Counted from the stretch's first letter, positions 26,886-36,793 are shown. The stretch: 64,000 nucleotides of DNA from Nevskia sp. (GCA_019689635.1 JADGHB010000005.1:25187-89186); one strand, 5' to 3'. The notes: generated by a model not told the origin, from the sequence alone. Program-made: numbers and translations.

Positions 26886-28321
26886 TTAAAACTGCATGCC
26901 CAGCGCCTTGCCGATGTCCCAGATGTCTTTGTCCACCCGTTCGGCCATGTTGACCACCACCGCACGATCCTTGGGCAGGCGCATCGCGGCCTGCGCAGCC
27001 CAGGCGATCACTTGCGCGGTCTGAATCGCGGGGATGATGCCTTCCAGGCGGCTGAAGTCCTGGATGGCGTGCTTGGTTTCTTCGAGCGTGACGCTGCCGT
27101 ACTCGACGCGGCCGCTGGCCTTGAGTGCGCGATGCTCGCGCTCGACGCTGGGGTACTCGAGTCCTTCGAGGATCGCCTCGGCGCGGCGCCGGCGCGACTC
27201 GTCCATTTCCACTGGCACCACCTCGCCCTGGCGGGTCATGACCGTTCCCGCGCCTTCTTCCCAGGCCGTGCATTCCACGCACACCAGCCTGACCGCCGAC
27301 TCGTTGAGGAAGGGATGCAAGAAACCGATGGCGTCGGCATTGTTGCCGGCGCGCGCCACCAGAACATCCGGCGGACGCTGCGCCTGGCCGCGCACTTGCA
27401 AGCGGCATTCGCGGCCGATGGCCGAAACCGCGTCCAGCGCCAGTTCGGGATAGGGCGCGGGAGCGGCGTCCAGACCCAGCACGGGCAGGCAGTGTTCGGG
27501 ATCGCGCAGCCAGTGGCGCAGTGCCGCCTCGCGGATATCGCCGCCGGGCAGCCGGTCGCGGTCCGTGATGGTTTCCACGGCCGCGCCGGTCAACCACATG
27601 CGGAAGACGTTGGTGCCCTGGCGGTGCAGATCGTGGCCGTCCATGTACACCGTGGCGCGCAGCCCCAGGCGCGCGGCGATGGCGGCGGTGATCACTCCGC
27701 GCTGGCCGTCGCGGCTGGCGGTCACGAGGTGCTGCTTGCCCAAGCGCTTGGCGAACAGGGCCTGGGCGATGACCGCCATCAGCAGGCGCCCGCCGGCTGG
27801 CACCAGATCCTCGCGTTTGACGTAGATCTGCGCACCGCCCAGGCGCTCGGACAGCCGCTGGGCATGGAACAGGGAGGACGGCCGGCCGGCGAAGCGGATC
27901 AACTCGCGGTCGAATTCGGACAGGAACGCCGAGCCCGTGCGCAGCTTCTCGTACTCGCGGGCAAGGTTTTCGAACAGCGGCGCATATTCCTTGCTCTCGC
28001 CCAGCCGGCGATGGCGCACCGCCGGCGTCGGCTGCGAGTCCGGCGACAGCGCCAGCCGCCGGTATCGAAGAACAGCGGCGAGGAGGGCGCGAATTTGCGT
28101 CCGATGCTCGCCACCAGCCGCCATTCGTTGCTGTCCAGCCGTCCCTTGAGGCTGTCGTGCAGGGCCTGCGCCTCGCGCAGGAATTCGCGCTCGCGGTCGG
28201 TTTCGAAATACAGCTCGATCAACTCCACCCGAGCCTTGAGATTCTGAGGGTCGCGGCGCAGTTGTTCGAGCAGGCTCTGCTCGAGGTGATCGTGATAGGC
28301 GCTGCTGGCTTGTGGTGGCAT
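26886..28321 (-). pseudogene. FimV-like domain fused to TrpB-like pseudo-enzyme, interrupted by a frameshift
   Basis: Two overlapping frames read as one gene. The first (from ATG 28321) encodes about 85 residues like the C-terminal repeat region of FimV (LLEQLRRDPQNLKARVELIE, RLVASIGRKFAPSSPLF). The second (to 26886) encodes a full-length tryptophan synthase beta-like fold (VYMDGHDLHRQ, NVFRMWLTGAAVE, SRLEGIIPAIQTAQ, VDKDIWDIGKALG). The frames join cleanly if one base is restored near 28054-28060 (GGCGGCTGG, apparently GGCGGC-C-TGG). PLP residues are lost: the AHK lysine region reads AGGRLL, the ETGAGQHG glutamate is Ala (ASRDGQRG), GGGSNA is RAGNNA, and SGRGDKD is AERVDKD. It cannot be a normal tryptophan synthase. 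It may be a true gene with a sequencing error. Confidence 0.8.
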
Positions 28322-28343
28322 GGCCTTCACCCTGAGTTATGCA

Positions 28344-30722
28344 TTAGCTTAGCGCGGTCGGGCGATCCTGCGCCAAGAACAGCCAGGTCTGCACCACGCT
28401 GTCGGGGTTGAGGCTCAAGCTTTCGATGCCCTGTTCGACCAGCCAGCGCGCGAGATCGGGATGGTCCGACGGTCCCTGACCGCAGATGCCGATGTACTTG
28501 TTCTTTTTGCGGCAGGCGGCGATGGCCATCGCCAGCAGTTTCTTCACCGCCGGGTCGCGTTCGTCGAACGCGCCGGCCACCAGTCCGGAATCGCGGTCCA
28601 GTCCCAGGGTGAGCTGGGTCAGATCGTTGGAACCGATGGAGAAACCGTCGAAGTAATCGAGGAATTCCTCCGCCAGCAGGGCGTTGCTGGGCAGCTCGCA
28701 CATCATCACGATCTGCAGGCCGTTGGCGCCGCGTTTGAGTCCGTTCTCCTCCAAAATCCCGATCACGCGCCGGGCCTCGGCGAGCGTGCGCACGAAGGGC
28801 ACCATGAGCCTGACGTTGGTCAGGCCCATCTCGTCGCGCACGTACTTGAGCGCGCGGCATTCCAGGTCGAAGCACGGACGGAAGGCATCGGCGATGTAGC
28901 GCGAGGCGCCGCGGAACCCGAGCATGGGGTTTTCCTCGTGCGGCTCGTAGCGCGTGCCGCCGATCAGGTTGGCGTATTCGTTGGACTTGAAGTCCGACAG
29001 GCGCACGATCACCGGCTGCGGGGCGAAGGCGGCGGCGATGGTGGCGATGCCTTCGGCCAGGCGCATCCAGAAATAATCGACCGGCGAGGGATAGGCCGCG
29101 ATCATCGGCTCCACCAGGCGGCGCACTTCCGCCGGCTGCTGCGGCAGTTCCAGCAGCGCGCGCGGATGGATGCCGATCTGGCGGTTGACGATGAACTCCA
29201 GCCGCGCCAGGCCCACGCCGCGGTGCGGCAGGGCGGCGAAGTCGAAGGCCTGCTCCGGCGTGCCCACGTTCATCATGATCTTGACCGGGAGCTCCGGCAT
29301 GCGGTCCAGCGCGACCTCGTCCACCGCGTAGTCGATGCGGCCCTGGTACACATAGCCCGTGTCGCCCTCGGCGCAGGACACGGTGACTTCGTCGCCGTCG
29401 GCGAGTCTCTGCGTGGCGTCGCCGCAGCCCACGATGGCGGGAATGCCCAGCTCGCGCGCGATGATCGCGGCATGGCAGGTGCGCCCGCCGCGGTCGGTGA
29501 CGATGGCGGCGGCCTTCTTCATGACCGGCTCCCAGTCGGGATCGGTCATGTCGGTGACCAGCACGTCGCCGGGCCGCACGCGGTGGATCTCGTCGATGCC
29601 GCGCAGACGGCGCACGCGGCCGACGGCGATCTTCTGGCCGATGGCGCGGCCCTGCGCGAGCACGCGGCCGCGCGATTTGAGCTGGTAGCGGCGCAGCACT
29701 TGCGCGCCGGCGCGCGATTTCACGGTTTCCGGGCGCGCTTGAAGGATGTAGAGCTGCCCGTCGCTGCCGTCCTTGCCCCACTCGATGTCCATGGGACGGC
29801 CGTAGTGTTCCTCGATCGCCAGCGCCTGACGGGCCAGCTCGGTGACTTCGGCATCGTCGAGGCAGAAGCGCAGCCGCTCGGCTGCGGGCACGTCCACCGT
29901 CGCCACGCCCTGGCCGGTCTCGGCGTAGACCATCTTGCGCGCCTTCTCGCCCCGGTTGCGGCGCAAAATCGCGGGACGGCCCGCGCGCAAGGCCGGTTTG
30001 TACACGTAGAACTCGTCCGGATTCACCGCGCCCTGCACCACCGCTTCGCCGAGGCCGTATGCGGCGGTGATGAACACCGCCTCGCGGAAACCGGACTCGG
30101 TGTCCATAGTGAACATCACGCCGGAGGCGCCGAGATCGGAACGCACCATGCGCTGCACGCCGGCGGACAGCGCCACCGCGGCGTGGTCGTAGCCGTGGTG
30201 CGCGCGGTAAGCGATGGCGCGATCGTTGAACAGGCTGGCGAAGACCTCCTTGACCGCGGTCAACACCGAGTCGATGCCGCGCACATTGAGAAAGGTCTCC
30301 TGCTGGCCGGCGAAAGAAGCCTCCGGCAGATCCTCGGCGGTGGCCGAGGAGCGCACCGCGACCGCGATCGCGCCACCGGCCTCTTCGCACAGCCGCGCAT
30401 ACGCGGCGCGAATCTCGGTTTCCAGCGCGGGCGGGAACGGCGCCTGGCGGACCGCCTCGCGCAAGGCCTTGCCGGTGCGGGTCAGGGCACCGATGTCGTC
30501 CACGTCGAGCCGCGCCAGTTCCTCGTGGATGCGCTGCGCGAGTCCGTTGCCGGCGAGGAACTCGCGAAACGCGCTCGCGGTGGTGGCAAAACCGGACGGC
30601 ACGCGCACGCCGGCCGCGCGCAAATGGCGCGTCATCTCGCCCAAAGAAGCGTTCTTGCCGCCGACGCGTTCGAGATCGGCGATGCCCAACTGGTCGAACC
30701 ACTCCACCCGCGACACGGTCAT
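28344..30722 (-). CDS. ppsA: Phosphoenolpyruvate synthase
   Basis: The 792-residue enzyme makes PEP from pyruvate and ATP for gluconeogenesis. It has the N-terminal nucleotide-binding domain (about 1-350; [11 protein letters not shown] start, [19 protein letters not shown]), the swivelling phospho-His domain with [20 protein letters not shown], and the C-terminal PEP/pyruvate barrel (about 460-792) with [11 protein letters not shown] and the ICGQGPSD catalytic Cys region. The ATG at 30722 is standard. It is divergent from its regulator ppsR with only 56 bp between the start codons. Confidence 0.97.
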   Translation of the reverse strand: MTVSRVEWFDQLGIADLERVGGKNASLGEMTRHLRAAGVRVPSGFATTASAFREFLAGNGLAQRIHEELARLDVDDIGALTRTGKALREAVRQAPFPPALETEIRAAYARLCEEAGGAIAVAVRSSATAEDLPEASFAGQQETFLNVRGIDSVLTAVKEVFASLFNDRAIAYRAHHGYDHAAVALSAGVQRMVRSDLGASGVMFTMDTESGFREAVFITAAYGLGEAVVQGAVNPDEFYVYKPALRAGRPAILRRNRGEKARKMVYAETGQGVATVDVPAAERLRFCLDDAEVTELARQALAIEEHYGRPMDIEWGKDGSDGQLYILQARPETVKSRAGAQVLRRYQLKSRGRVLAQGRAIGQKIAVGRVRRLRGIDEIHRVRPGDVLVTDMTDPDWEPVMKKAAAIVTDRGGRTCHAAIIARELGIPAIVGCGDATQRLADGDEVTVSCAEGDTGYVYQGRIDYAVDEVALDRMPELPVKIMMNVGTPEQAFDFAALPHRGVGLARLEFIVNRQIGIHPRALLELPQQPAEVRRLVEPMIAAYPSPVDYFWMRLAEGIATIAAAFAPQPVIVRLSDFKSNEYANLIGGTRYEPHEENPMLGFRGASRYIADAFRPCFDLECRALKYVRDEMGLTNVRLMVPFVRTLAEARRVIGILEENGLKRGANGLQIVMMCELPSNALLAEEFLDYFDGFSIGSNDLTQLTLGLDRDSGLVAGAFDERDPAVKKLLAMAIAACRKKNKYIGICGQGPSDHPDLARWLVEQGIESLSLNPDSVVQTWLFLAQDRPTALS

Positions 30723-30778
30723 TGCCCCATTCCGTCGTTTACACTGGATTCTCAAGTCAAGCTGGCCGCGCTCGCCGC

Positions 30779-31609
30779 ATGGAATCAGCCGCCGCTACCG
30801 AACAACGCGCCGTGTTCTTCGTCTCCGACGGCACCGGCATCACCGCCGAAACTCTCGGCAACACGCTGCTGACGCAATTCGAAGGGGTGGCCTTCCGCAA
30901 AACCACGCTGCCCTTCATCACTACGCCGGAGCGCGCGCGCGCGGCAGTGGACTATATCAACCACGTCGCCAGCGCCGCCAGCCGGCGACCGATCGTGTTT
31001 TCCACCACGGTCAACGACGAGGTGCGCGCGATTCTGCGCGGCGTGCAGGGCCTGTTCCTCGATCTGTTCGACACCTACATCGCGCCGATCGAGCACGAGC
31101 TGGGCCAGAAATCCACCCACGCCGCCGGCCGCGCCCACGGCCTCGCCGATCCGGTGCGCTATCACGCCCGCATCGCGGCGATGAACTACGCGATGGAGCA
31201 CGACGACGGCGCCAGCACCAAGGATCTGACGCGCGCCGACGTAATCCTGATCGCTCCCTCGCGCTGCGGCAAGACTCCGACCACGCTGTATCTGGCTTTG
31301 CAGCACGGCGTGTTCGCCACCAATTTCCCGCTGACCGAGGACGATCTCGAAGCTCAGCGCTTGCCGCGCGCGCTGGCCGGCCTGGAGTCCAGGCTATTCG
31401 GGCTGATCTCCGAGCCCGAGCGCCTGGCGCAAGTGCGCGGCGAGCGCCGGCCCGGCTCCCGATACGCCTCGCTGGCCCAGTGCGCTTTCGAGTTGCGTCA
31501 GGCGGAGGCGCTGTACCGCCGTCACCGCATCCCGTTCGTCAATTCCGCCCACATGTCGATCGAGGAGATCGCGGCGGTGGTCATGCAGGAAAAGAATTTG
31601 CAGCGTTAG
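30779..31609 (+). CDS. ppsR: PEP synthase regulatory protein (bifunctional kinase/pyrophosphorylase)
   Basis: The 276-residue DUF299 protein switches PEP synthase off by ADP-dependent phosphorylation of a Thr beside its catalytic His, and on by phosphate-dependent removal. Family segments are [19 protein letters not shown], a central P-loop-like [16 protein letters not shown], the GVFATNFPL segment and [12 protein letters not shown] at the end. The ATG at 30779 fits. Its target ppsA is divergent, as in many proteobacteria. A perfect hairpin with a T-rich end follows the gene. Confidence 0.96.
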   Translation: MESAAATEQRAVFFVSDGTGITAETLGNTLLTQFEGVAFRKTTLPFITTPERARAAVDYINHVASAASRRPIVFSTTVNDEVRAILRGVQGLFLDLFDTYIAPIEHELGQKSTHAAGRAHGLADPVRYHARIAAMNYAMEHDDGASTKDLTRADVILIAPSRCGKTPTTLYLALQHGVFATNFPLTEDDLEAQRLPRALAGLESRLFGLISEPERLAQVRGERRPGSRYASLAQCAFELRQAEALYRRHRIPFVNSAHMSIEEIAAVVMQEKNLQR

Positions 31610-31690
31610 CGCGCGTTCATTCCACGTTCATCCGGCGCGCATAGGCTGGACGTCAGGGACCAGCGCCCAGGGACGGGCTCTTCTCCCTCG

Positions 31691-31725
31691 GGAGCCTCCG
31701 GAATCCACTTCGGAGGCTCCTTTAT
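31691..31725 (+). terminator. Intrinsic terminator between ppsR and spmAB
   Basis: GGAGCCTCCG (31691-31700) and CGGAGGCTCC (31711-31720) form a perfect 10-bp stem with a 10-base loop, followed by TTTAT. It lies 80 bp after the ppsR stop. A competing short hairpin CTCCC-TC-GGGAG overlaps its left arm, so two mutually exclusive structures are possible. Confidence 0.8.
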
Positions 31726-31737
31726 GTTTGGCCGCGG

Positions 31738-32970
31738 TCAGCGGAACAGCAGCACGGCCACCGCGATGGCGGCGGCGAAACCCGCCGCGTCCGCGGCGAG
31801 CGCGCAGGGCAGGGTGTGGCGCAAGCGCTTGAGCCCGGCGGCCCCGGAATACAGCGTGACGACATACAGCGTCGTGTCCGTGCTGCCCTGGAACAGCGCG
31901 GACAGCCGCGCGGTGAAAGAGTCCGGGCCGTAGGCGCGCATGGCATCGACCATCAGTCCGCGCGCGGCGGAGCCGGACAGCGGCTTCATCAGCAGGGTCG
32001 GGATGGCCGGCGCCGCGGCATCCGGCAGCCCGGTCCAGGCGAGCAGCGGCCAGAGCGCATGGACGATGGCCTCGAGCGCGCCCGAGGCGCGGAACACCCC
32101 GACCGCCGCGAGCATGCCGACCAGATAGGGCGCGACGCGCAGGCTGGTCTCCAGGCCTTCCTTGGCGCCGTCGAGAAACAGGCTCCAGGCGTCGAGCCGC
32201 TTGATCGCGGCCAAGGCGAGGAACCACAGCAGCGCGGCGAACAGCAGCGCGCCGCCGAGCTGAGAGGAAAAGGCCTGCACCTGCGGCGCCGGCATCCGCG
32301 CCAGTCCCCACAGGGCGCCGCCGATCAGTGCGGCGGCGCCCAAAAGCCAGGCGAGCAACACCGGATCGAACAACCGCAGGCGCTGGACCGCCGCCGCGGC
32401 GAGAAAGCCTCCCAGCGCGGAGCAAAAGCTGGCGACCAGGAGGGGCAGGAATACGTCGGCGGGATCTGCGGCGCCCGCCGCCGCGCGCAGGGCGATGATG
32501 CCGATCGGGAACAAGGTCAGGCTGGCCGCGTGCAGCACCATGAACATCGCCTGGTGATCGGTCGCCGTGTCCGGATGCGGATTGAGCTCCTGCAGCAGGC
32601 GCATCGCGCGCAGGCCGGCCGGCGTGGCGGCGTTGTCCAGACCCAGCGCATTGGCGGCGAAGTTCAGCACCATCGCCCCGGCGGCGGGATGTTCCGGCGG
32701 CAACCCGGGAAACACGCGGCGCAGCAACGGCGCAACAGCGCGCGCCAGCAGGCGCACCGCGCCGCCAGCCTCTGCCAGCTTGAGCAGTCCCATCCACAGC
32801 GTCAGGGCACCGGCCATGCCGATCACCAGCTCGATCGCGGACTGCGCCGACTCGAACAACGCGGTGCTCATCGAGGCGAACACTTGCGGATCGGTGCCGC
32901 TGGCCCAGCGCAAAGCCCCGCTCAATGCGGCGATGAAGAACAAGCCCAGCCAGATCGAGTTGAGAACCAA
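31738..32970 (-). CDS. SpmA-SpmB fusion, nucleoside-recognition (Gate) domain membrane protein
   Basis: The protein is about 410 residues with two Gate domains. The N-terminal half (1-200) resembles SpmA (VLNSIWLGLFFIAALSG, NFAANALGLDNAATPAGLRAM), and the C-terminal half (about 230-410) resembles SpmB (GAKEGLETSLRVAPYLVGMLAAVGVFR, LMKPLSGSAARGLM, GSTDTTLYVVTLY). In Bacillus these are two proteins affecting spore dehydration; in gram-negatives a fused form occurs with unknown substrate. The start is most likely TTG at 32970, giving the usual SpmA N-terminus; no strong ribosome site is visible. The open frame continues far upstream but would overlap the divergent flavoprotein gene. Confidence 0.82.
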   Translation of the reverse strand: MVLNSIWLGLFFIAALSGALRWASGTDPQVFASMSTALFESAQSAIELVIGMAGALTLWMGLLKLAEAGGAVRLLARAVAPLLRRVFPGLPPEHPAAGAMVLNFAANALGLDNAATPAGLRAMRLLQELNPHPDTATDHQAMFMVLHAASLTLFPIGIIALRAAAGAADPADVFLPLLVASFCSALGGFLAAAAVQRLRLFDPVLLAWLLGAAALIGGALWGLARMPAPQVQAFSSQLGGALLFAALLWFLALAAIKRLDAWSLFLDGAKEGLETSLRVAPYLVGMLAAVGVFRASGALEAIVHALWPLLAWTGLPDAAAPAIPTLLMKPLSGSAARGLMVDAMRAYGPDSFTARLSALFQGSTDTTLYVVTLYSGAAGLKRLRHTLPCALAADAAGFAAAIAVAVLLFR

Positions 32971-33165
32971 AGGGGGTTTCGGATCGCGGTGTGTGCCGCC
33001 ATTGTGCCCGTGTCGCGGCACGGGCGCTGGCGCATTGCGCGTTCCCGGTCTTCGCGCTGCGAGGCTTAAGCCTACGCCGCGATCCTCATGCGCACAGACG
33101 AAGCCGCGGCGGACGCGGCCGGGTAAAATCGCAACGCGATTTAGCCGCGAACGAAAACTTCTCCG

Positions 33166-34191
33166 ATGACGATCGAAACCGATGTGACCATCATTGGCGC
33201 CGGGCCCTGCGGCCTGTTCCAGGTGTTCGAGCTGGGCCTGCTGGATCTGCGCGCGCACCTGATCGACGCGCTGCCGATCGTCGGCGGCCAGTGCGCCGAG
33301 CTGTATCCCGACAAGCCGATTTACGACATCCCCGGTTTCCCGGTGGTTGGCGCGCTGGAGTTGGTGGAGCGTCTGCAACAGCAGATCAAGCCGTTTTCGC
33401 CGACGTTCCATCTCGGCCAGCAGGTGCAGGAACTCAGGGCGATCGAGGGCGGGGGGTTCGAGCTGCGCACGTCCGCCGGTACCGAGTTCAGGGCCAAGGC
33501 GGTGGTCATCGCCGGTGGCGTCGGCGCGTTCCAGCCGGTGCAGTTGCGCCTGCCGGGCATCGAGAAATACGAGGACCGCCAGTTATTCTACAAAGTGCGC
33601 GATCCCGCGCAGTTCCACGGCAAGAAAGTCGTGGTGCTGGGCGGCGGCGATTCCGCACTGGACTGGGCGCTCAATCTCGTCGGCAAGGCCAGCGAGCTGA
33701 CCTTGATCCATCGGTCCGCGCAGTTCCGGGCCGCGCCGGCCTCGGTGTCCAAGTTCCAGGAGCTGGCCCAGGCCGGCAAGGCGCGGCTGTTGCTCGGCAG
33801 CGTGCTCGGTTACCGCGAAGAGGCGGGGCGCCTGTCCGCGCTGGAGGTCACGGACATCCAGCAACACAAGCATGTGATCGAGGCGGAATACGTGCTGGCG
33901 TTCTACGGCCTGTCGCCCAAACTGGGCCCGATCGCGGAGTGGGGTCTGACGCTCAACAAACACCAGATCGTGGTCGATCCCGAGAAATTCCAGACTTCCA
34001 CGCCGGGGATCTACGCGGTGGGCGACATCAACTGGTATCCGGGCAAGAAGAAGCTGATCCTGTCCGGTTTCCACGAGGCGGCGCTGGCGGCCTTCGCCAT
34101 CAAGCAGCAGCTCTTTCCCGGCGAGAAAATCCACCTCCAGTACACCACCACCAGCCCGGCCATGCACCGCAAGCTGGGCGTGCCGGACTGA
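33166..34191 (+). CDS. Ferredoxin/flavodoxin-NADP reductase-like flavoprotein (thioredoxin-reductase fold)
   Basis: The 341-residue protein has the TrxR-like two-domain fold: FAD site VTIIGAGPCGLFQVFELG, an IDALPIVGGQCAELYPDKPIYDIPGFP segment typical of type 2 ferredoxin-NADP reductases, NADPH site VVVLGGGDSALDWALNL, and the closing IYAVGDINWYPGKKKLI. The CxxC pair of thioredoxin reductases is absent, which supports the ferredoxin-NADP reductase type. The C-terminal extension (YTTTSPAMHRKLGV) also fits this group. TAAAAT at 33124-33129 may be its -10 box. Confidence 0.9.
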   Translation: MTIETDVTIIGAGPCGLFQVFELGLLDLRAHLIDALPIVGGQCAELYPDKPIYDIPGFPVVGALELVERLQQQIKPFSPTFHLGQQVQELRAIEGGGFELRTSAGTEFRAKAVVIAGGVGAFQPVQLRLPGIEKYEDRQLFYKVRDPAQFHGKKVVVLGGGDSALDWALNLVGKASELTLIHRSAQFRAAPASVSKFQELAQAGKARLLLGSVLGYREEAGRLSALEVTDIQQHKHVIEAEYVLAFYGLSPKLGPIAEWGLTLNKHQIVVDPEKFQTSTPGIYAVGDINWYPGKKKLILSGFHEAALAAFAIKQQLFPGEKIHLQYTTTSPAMHRKLGVPD

Positions 34192-34276
34192 CGAAACCCG
34201 GAAGCCCCGGGGTCTTCTGCCGACATGCGGCGAGGGCATAATTAACCGCGCGTCACACGATCACGGAGGATGGACC

Positions 34277-34594
34277 ATGAGCTTCGACCGACGCATGGCC
34301 GTTGCACTGACCCTCGGCTTGTTCGCCTCGGCGGTGTGGGCCCAGGATGCAAAGACCGCCGCGGCTGACGATCAAGCCGCCACCCCCGCAGCGCAAGCGG
34401 CCCATTCCGGGCATCGGCATCACGCCGCCCGGTCGCACCGCGCGGGTTTCGATTATCGCCAGTGCGTCAAGGAGAACCTGGCCGACGCCGAGTATTTCTG
34501 CAGTTCGCATCCCGGCGCGGCCTGCGACGCAGAGAAGAAAGGCGCCGTCAAGCAGTGCAAAGAAGAAGCGCGGGGCGTGAGATTTTCTGGCTGA
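34277..34594 (+). CDS. Small secreted His- and Cys-containing protein, unknown function
   Basis: The 105-residue protein has a signal peptide cleaved near Ala-Trp-Ala-Gln (residue 22-23), an Ala-rich spacer, and a His-rich patch (HSGHRHHAARSH, about 43-54). A mature core with four Cys (QCVKEN, YFCSSH, AACDAE, KQCKEE) could form two disulfides or bind metal. I do not recognise a family. GGAGGA lies six bases before the ATG, and the frame has normal codon use, so it is probably expressed. It stands alone, convergent with pgm. Confidence 0.75.
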   Translation: MSFDRRMAVALTLGLFASAVWAQDAKTAAADDQAATPAAQAAHSGHRHHAARSHRAGFDYRQCVKENLADAEYFCSSHPGAACDAEKKGAVKQCKEEARGVRFSG

Positions 34595-34622
34595 CTCGCC
34601 GCGGCGGCGAATGCCTGGCCGC

Positions 34623-36254
34623 TCAGGTCACCAGACTCGGCGCGCGCCGGCCGGTGAGCTCGGCGATGTGGGCGCACTCTTCGGCAATGTGGGCCAGCGG
34701 CGCCAGCGCGTCGGCGGGATTCCAGTCCAGCGCGGTCTCGCGGTTTTCGTAGCGCTCCAGGTAGAGGCGTAACACCGCGCCTTCGGTGCCGGTCCCGGAC
34801 TGGCGCAAGACGATGCGCGCGCGCTCGCCGAAGATCACGCGCAGGCCCTGGTTGACGGCGAGGCTGCCGTCCACCGGATCGCGATAGCTGAATTCGTCGG
34901 CCTGGGTCACCGTCCACTCGCCAAAGGACTTTCCGACCAGGTGGGCGTTGGCGTCGGTCAAGGTTTGTAAGACGCGCAGCGCCGCGCTGCTGGGCAGGCC
35001 TTCGTAGTCGTGGCGCGCGTAGTAATGGCGGCCGAAGCGGCGCCAGTGCGCTTCCACGAGCTCGCGCACCGAGCGGCCGGTGGCCGCCAGCACGTTGAGC
35101 CAGGCGAGCACCGCCCACAGTCCGTCTTTCTCGCGCGTGTGCGAGGACGAGGTGCCGAAGCTTTCTTCGCCGCACAGCGTGAGGCGGCCGGCGTCGAACA
35201 GTTGGGTGAAGAACTTCCAGCCGGTCGGCGTTTCATGGCATTCGACGTTGAGCGCGCGCGCGACGCGGTCCACGGCGCGGCTGGTCGGCATCGAGCGCGC
35301 CACGCCGCGTAGACCGTCGCGGTAGCCCGGCAGCTTGTGCAGATGTTCGGCCAGCAGGGCCAGCGAGTCGCCGGGCGAGACGAAGATGCCGCGGCCGAGG
35401 ATCATGTTGCGGTCGCCGTCGCCGTCGCTGGCGGCGATCAGATCGGGCGCATCGGCGCGCTGGGCGAGTTCGACCAGGGGGCGGGCGTAGATCAGATTGG
35501 GATCGGGATGACCGCCGCCGAAGTCTTCCAGCGGGCTGCCGTTGTCCACCGCATCCGGCGGCGCGCCGAGGGTCTCCACCAGGATGCGCTGTGCGTAGGG
35601 GCCGGTGACCGCGTGCATGGCGTCGAAGCGCAGACGATGGCCATTGCGCAGCCAGTCGCGGATGCGATCGAAGTCGAACAAGCTTTGCATCAGCGCGGCG
35701 TAGTCCGCCACGCCGTCGATCACCTCGATCTCGCACTCCTCCAGTTTCTGGACACCGCGGCGATCGATGTCGATGTCCGCGCCCTCGACGATACGGTAGC
35801 GCTGGATCGTACGGCTGTGCTCGTAAATGCGCGCGGTGAGGGCCTCGGTCGCCTGACCGCCGCTGGCGACGTTGTACTTGAGGCCGAAATCGCCGTCCGG
35901 TCCAGCCGGGTTGTGGCTGGCGGTAAAGATCAGGCCGCCGCCGGCGCGGCGCAGGCGGATGAGATGCGAGGCGGCGGGCGTGGACAACAGCCCGCCCTGG
36001 CCCACGATCACCCGCGCGATCCCGTTGGCCGCGGCCATGGCGATGGCGATGCGGATCGCCTCGCGGTTGTAATAGCGGCCGTCGCCGCCGATGACCAGAC
36101 TCTGGCCGCGCAGGCCGCTTTCGACGTCGAAAATGGATTGCAGGAAATTCTCGAGATAGTGCGGTTGCTGGAACACCGCGACCTTCTTGCGCAGCCCTGC
36201 GGTGCCCGGCTTTTGGTCGTTGTAGGGGCGGGTGGAAATTTCCCGGATCGGCAC
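34623..36254 (-). CDS. pgm: Alpha-D-glucose phosphate-specific phosphoglucomutase
   Basis: The 543-residue phosphohexomutase interconverts glucose-1-P and glucose-6-P, feeding UDP-glucose and glycogen synthesis. The catalytic Ser loop is FTASHNPAGPDGDFGLKYN, the metal loop ASDGDGDRN, the sugar loop CGEESFGTSSSH and the phosphate loop RQSGTGTEGAVLR. Length and motif spacing match the Pgm subfamily related to eukaryotic PGM1. The GTG at 36254 has GGAG eight bases upstream and gives the PIREISTRPYNDQKPGTAGLR start; the longer frame collides with the divergent gene. Confidence 0.94.
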   Translation of the reverse strand: MPIREISTRPYNDQKPGTAGLRKKVAVFQQPHYLENFLQSIFDVESGLRGQSLVIGGDGRYYNREAIRIAIAMAAANGIARVIVGQGGLLSTPAASHLIRLRRAGGGLIFTASHNPAGPDGDFGLKYNVASGGQATEALTARIYEHSRTIQRYRIVEGADIDIDRRGVQKLEECEIEVIDGVADYAALMQSLFDFDRIRDWLRNGHRLRFDAMHAVTGPYAQRILVETLGAPPDAVDNGSPLEDFGGGHPDPNLIYARPLVELAQRADAPDLIAASDGDGDRNMILGRGIFVSPGDSLALLAEHLHKLPGYRDGLRGVARSMPTSRAVDRVARALNVECHETPTGWKFFTQLFDAGRLTLCGEESFGTSSSHTREKDGLWAVLAWLNVLAATGRSVRELVEAHWRRFGRHYYARHDYEGLPSSAALRVLQTLTDANAHLVGKSFGEWTVTQADEFSYRDPVDGSLAVNQGLRVIFGERARIVLRQSGTGTEGAVLRLYLERYENRETALDWNPADALAPLAHIAEECAHIAELTGRRAPSLVT

Positions 36255-36301
36255 GCTGGTCTCCGTTGTGGTCGTCCGCAGGCCTATCTTATAGTTCGAC
36301 C

Positions 36302-36793
36302 ATGCTACTGGACACCGTGTTCGCCGATCGTTGTCCCTGCTGCGGCCAGCCGCGCCGGCTGGCGCACCTGATCGATCTGTACGAGCGCAACTACCGGCTG
36401 CTCGAGCGGCTGATCCCGGAGCTGGAGCTGCCGTTCGAGCGGGCGGTCTCGCGCAGCGCAACCGATCTACCGCTGGTGCTCACCGTGGTCGAGCGCGCGC
36501 CATATACCGCCGAGCTGCGCCTCACCTACGAATTCGACACCCCCGAGGGCCGCGTGCTCGCCCCGGATCTGTGGATCAAGCTCTATCGCGATGCACGGGT
36601 GGCCGAGGTCTTGCACTGCGGTCGCCGCTTGCCCTGGCTGGCCGCGGAGGAAGGCGATCCGCAGGCGGCGCGCTTCCTTCACGACCAATGGACGCGCAAT
36701 CACCTGCTGGCGAAGTGGCTGGAGTATCTGCTGGAACACGGCCACGGCTTTTCCGTCGCCGCGCGACCACGGCAGGCGACGCTGCGAGCGTGA
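36302..36793 (+). CDS. DUF1249 family protein (YqiB-like)
   Basis: The 163-residue cytoplasmic protein of the DUF1249/YqiB family begins with a possible zinc-binding CPCCGQP near the N-terminus. It has the family segments YERNYRLLERLIPEL, LTVVERAPYTAELRLTYEF, PDLWIKLYRDARVAEVL and WTRNHLLAKWLEYLLEHGH. The family is gammaproteobacterial, usually near nudF and parE; here it is divergent from pgm with 47 bp between starts. No biochemical function is established. Confidence 0.85.
   Translation: MLLDTVFADRCPCCGQPRRLAHLIDLYERNYRLLERLIPELELPFERAVSRSATDLPLVLTVVERAPYTAELRLTYEFDTPEGRVLAPDLWIKLYRDARVAEVLHCGRRLPWLAAEEGDPQAARFLHDQWTRNHLLAKWLEYLLEHGHGFSVAARPRQATLRA

Noticed and set aside
26886..28124. Genuine tryptophan synthase beta chain (trpB)
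   Set aside because: PLP lysine, catalytic Glu and phosphate loop are lost, there is no trpA neighbour, and the N-terminus is FimV-like.
28461..30872. Plus-strand open frame of about 800 codons
   Set aside because: Antisense shadow of ppsA. The minus frame has all PEP synthase motifs; this frame has none.
31738..33411. Longer start for the SpmA-SpmB fusion
   Set aside because: The upstream extension would overlap the divergent flavoprotein gene and has a His/Arg-rich composition without a domain.
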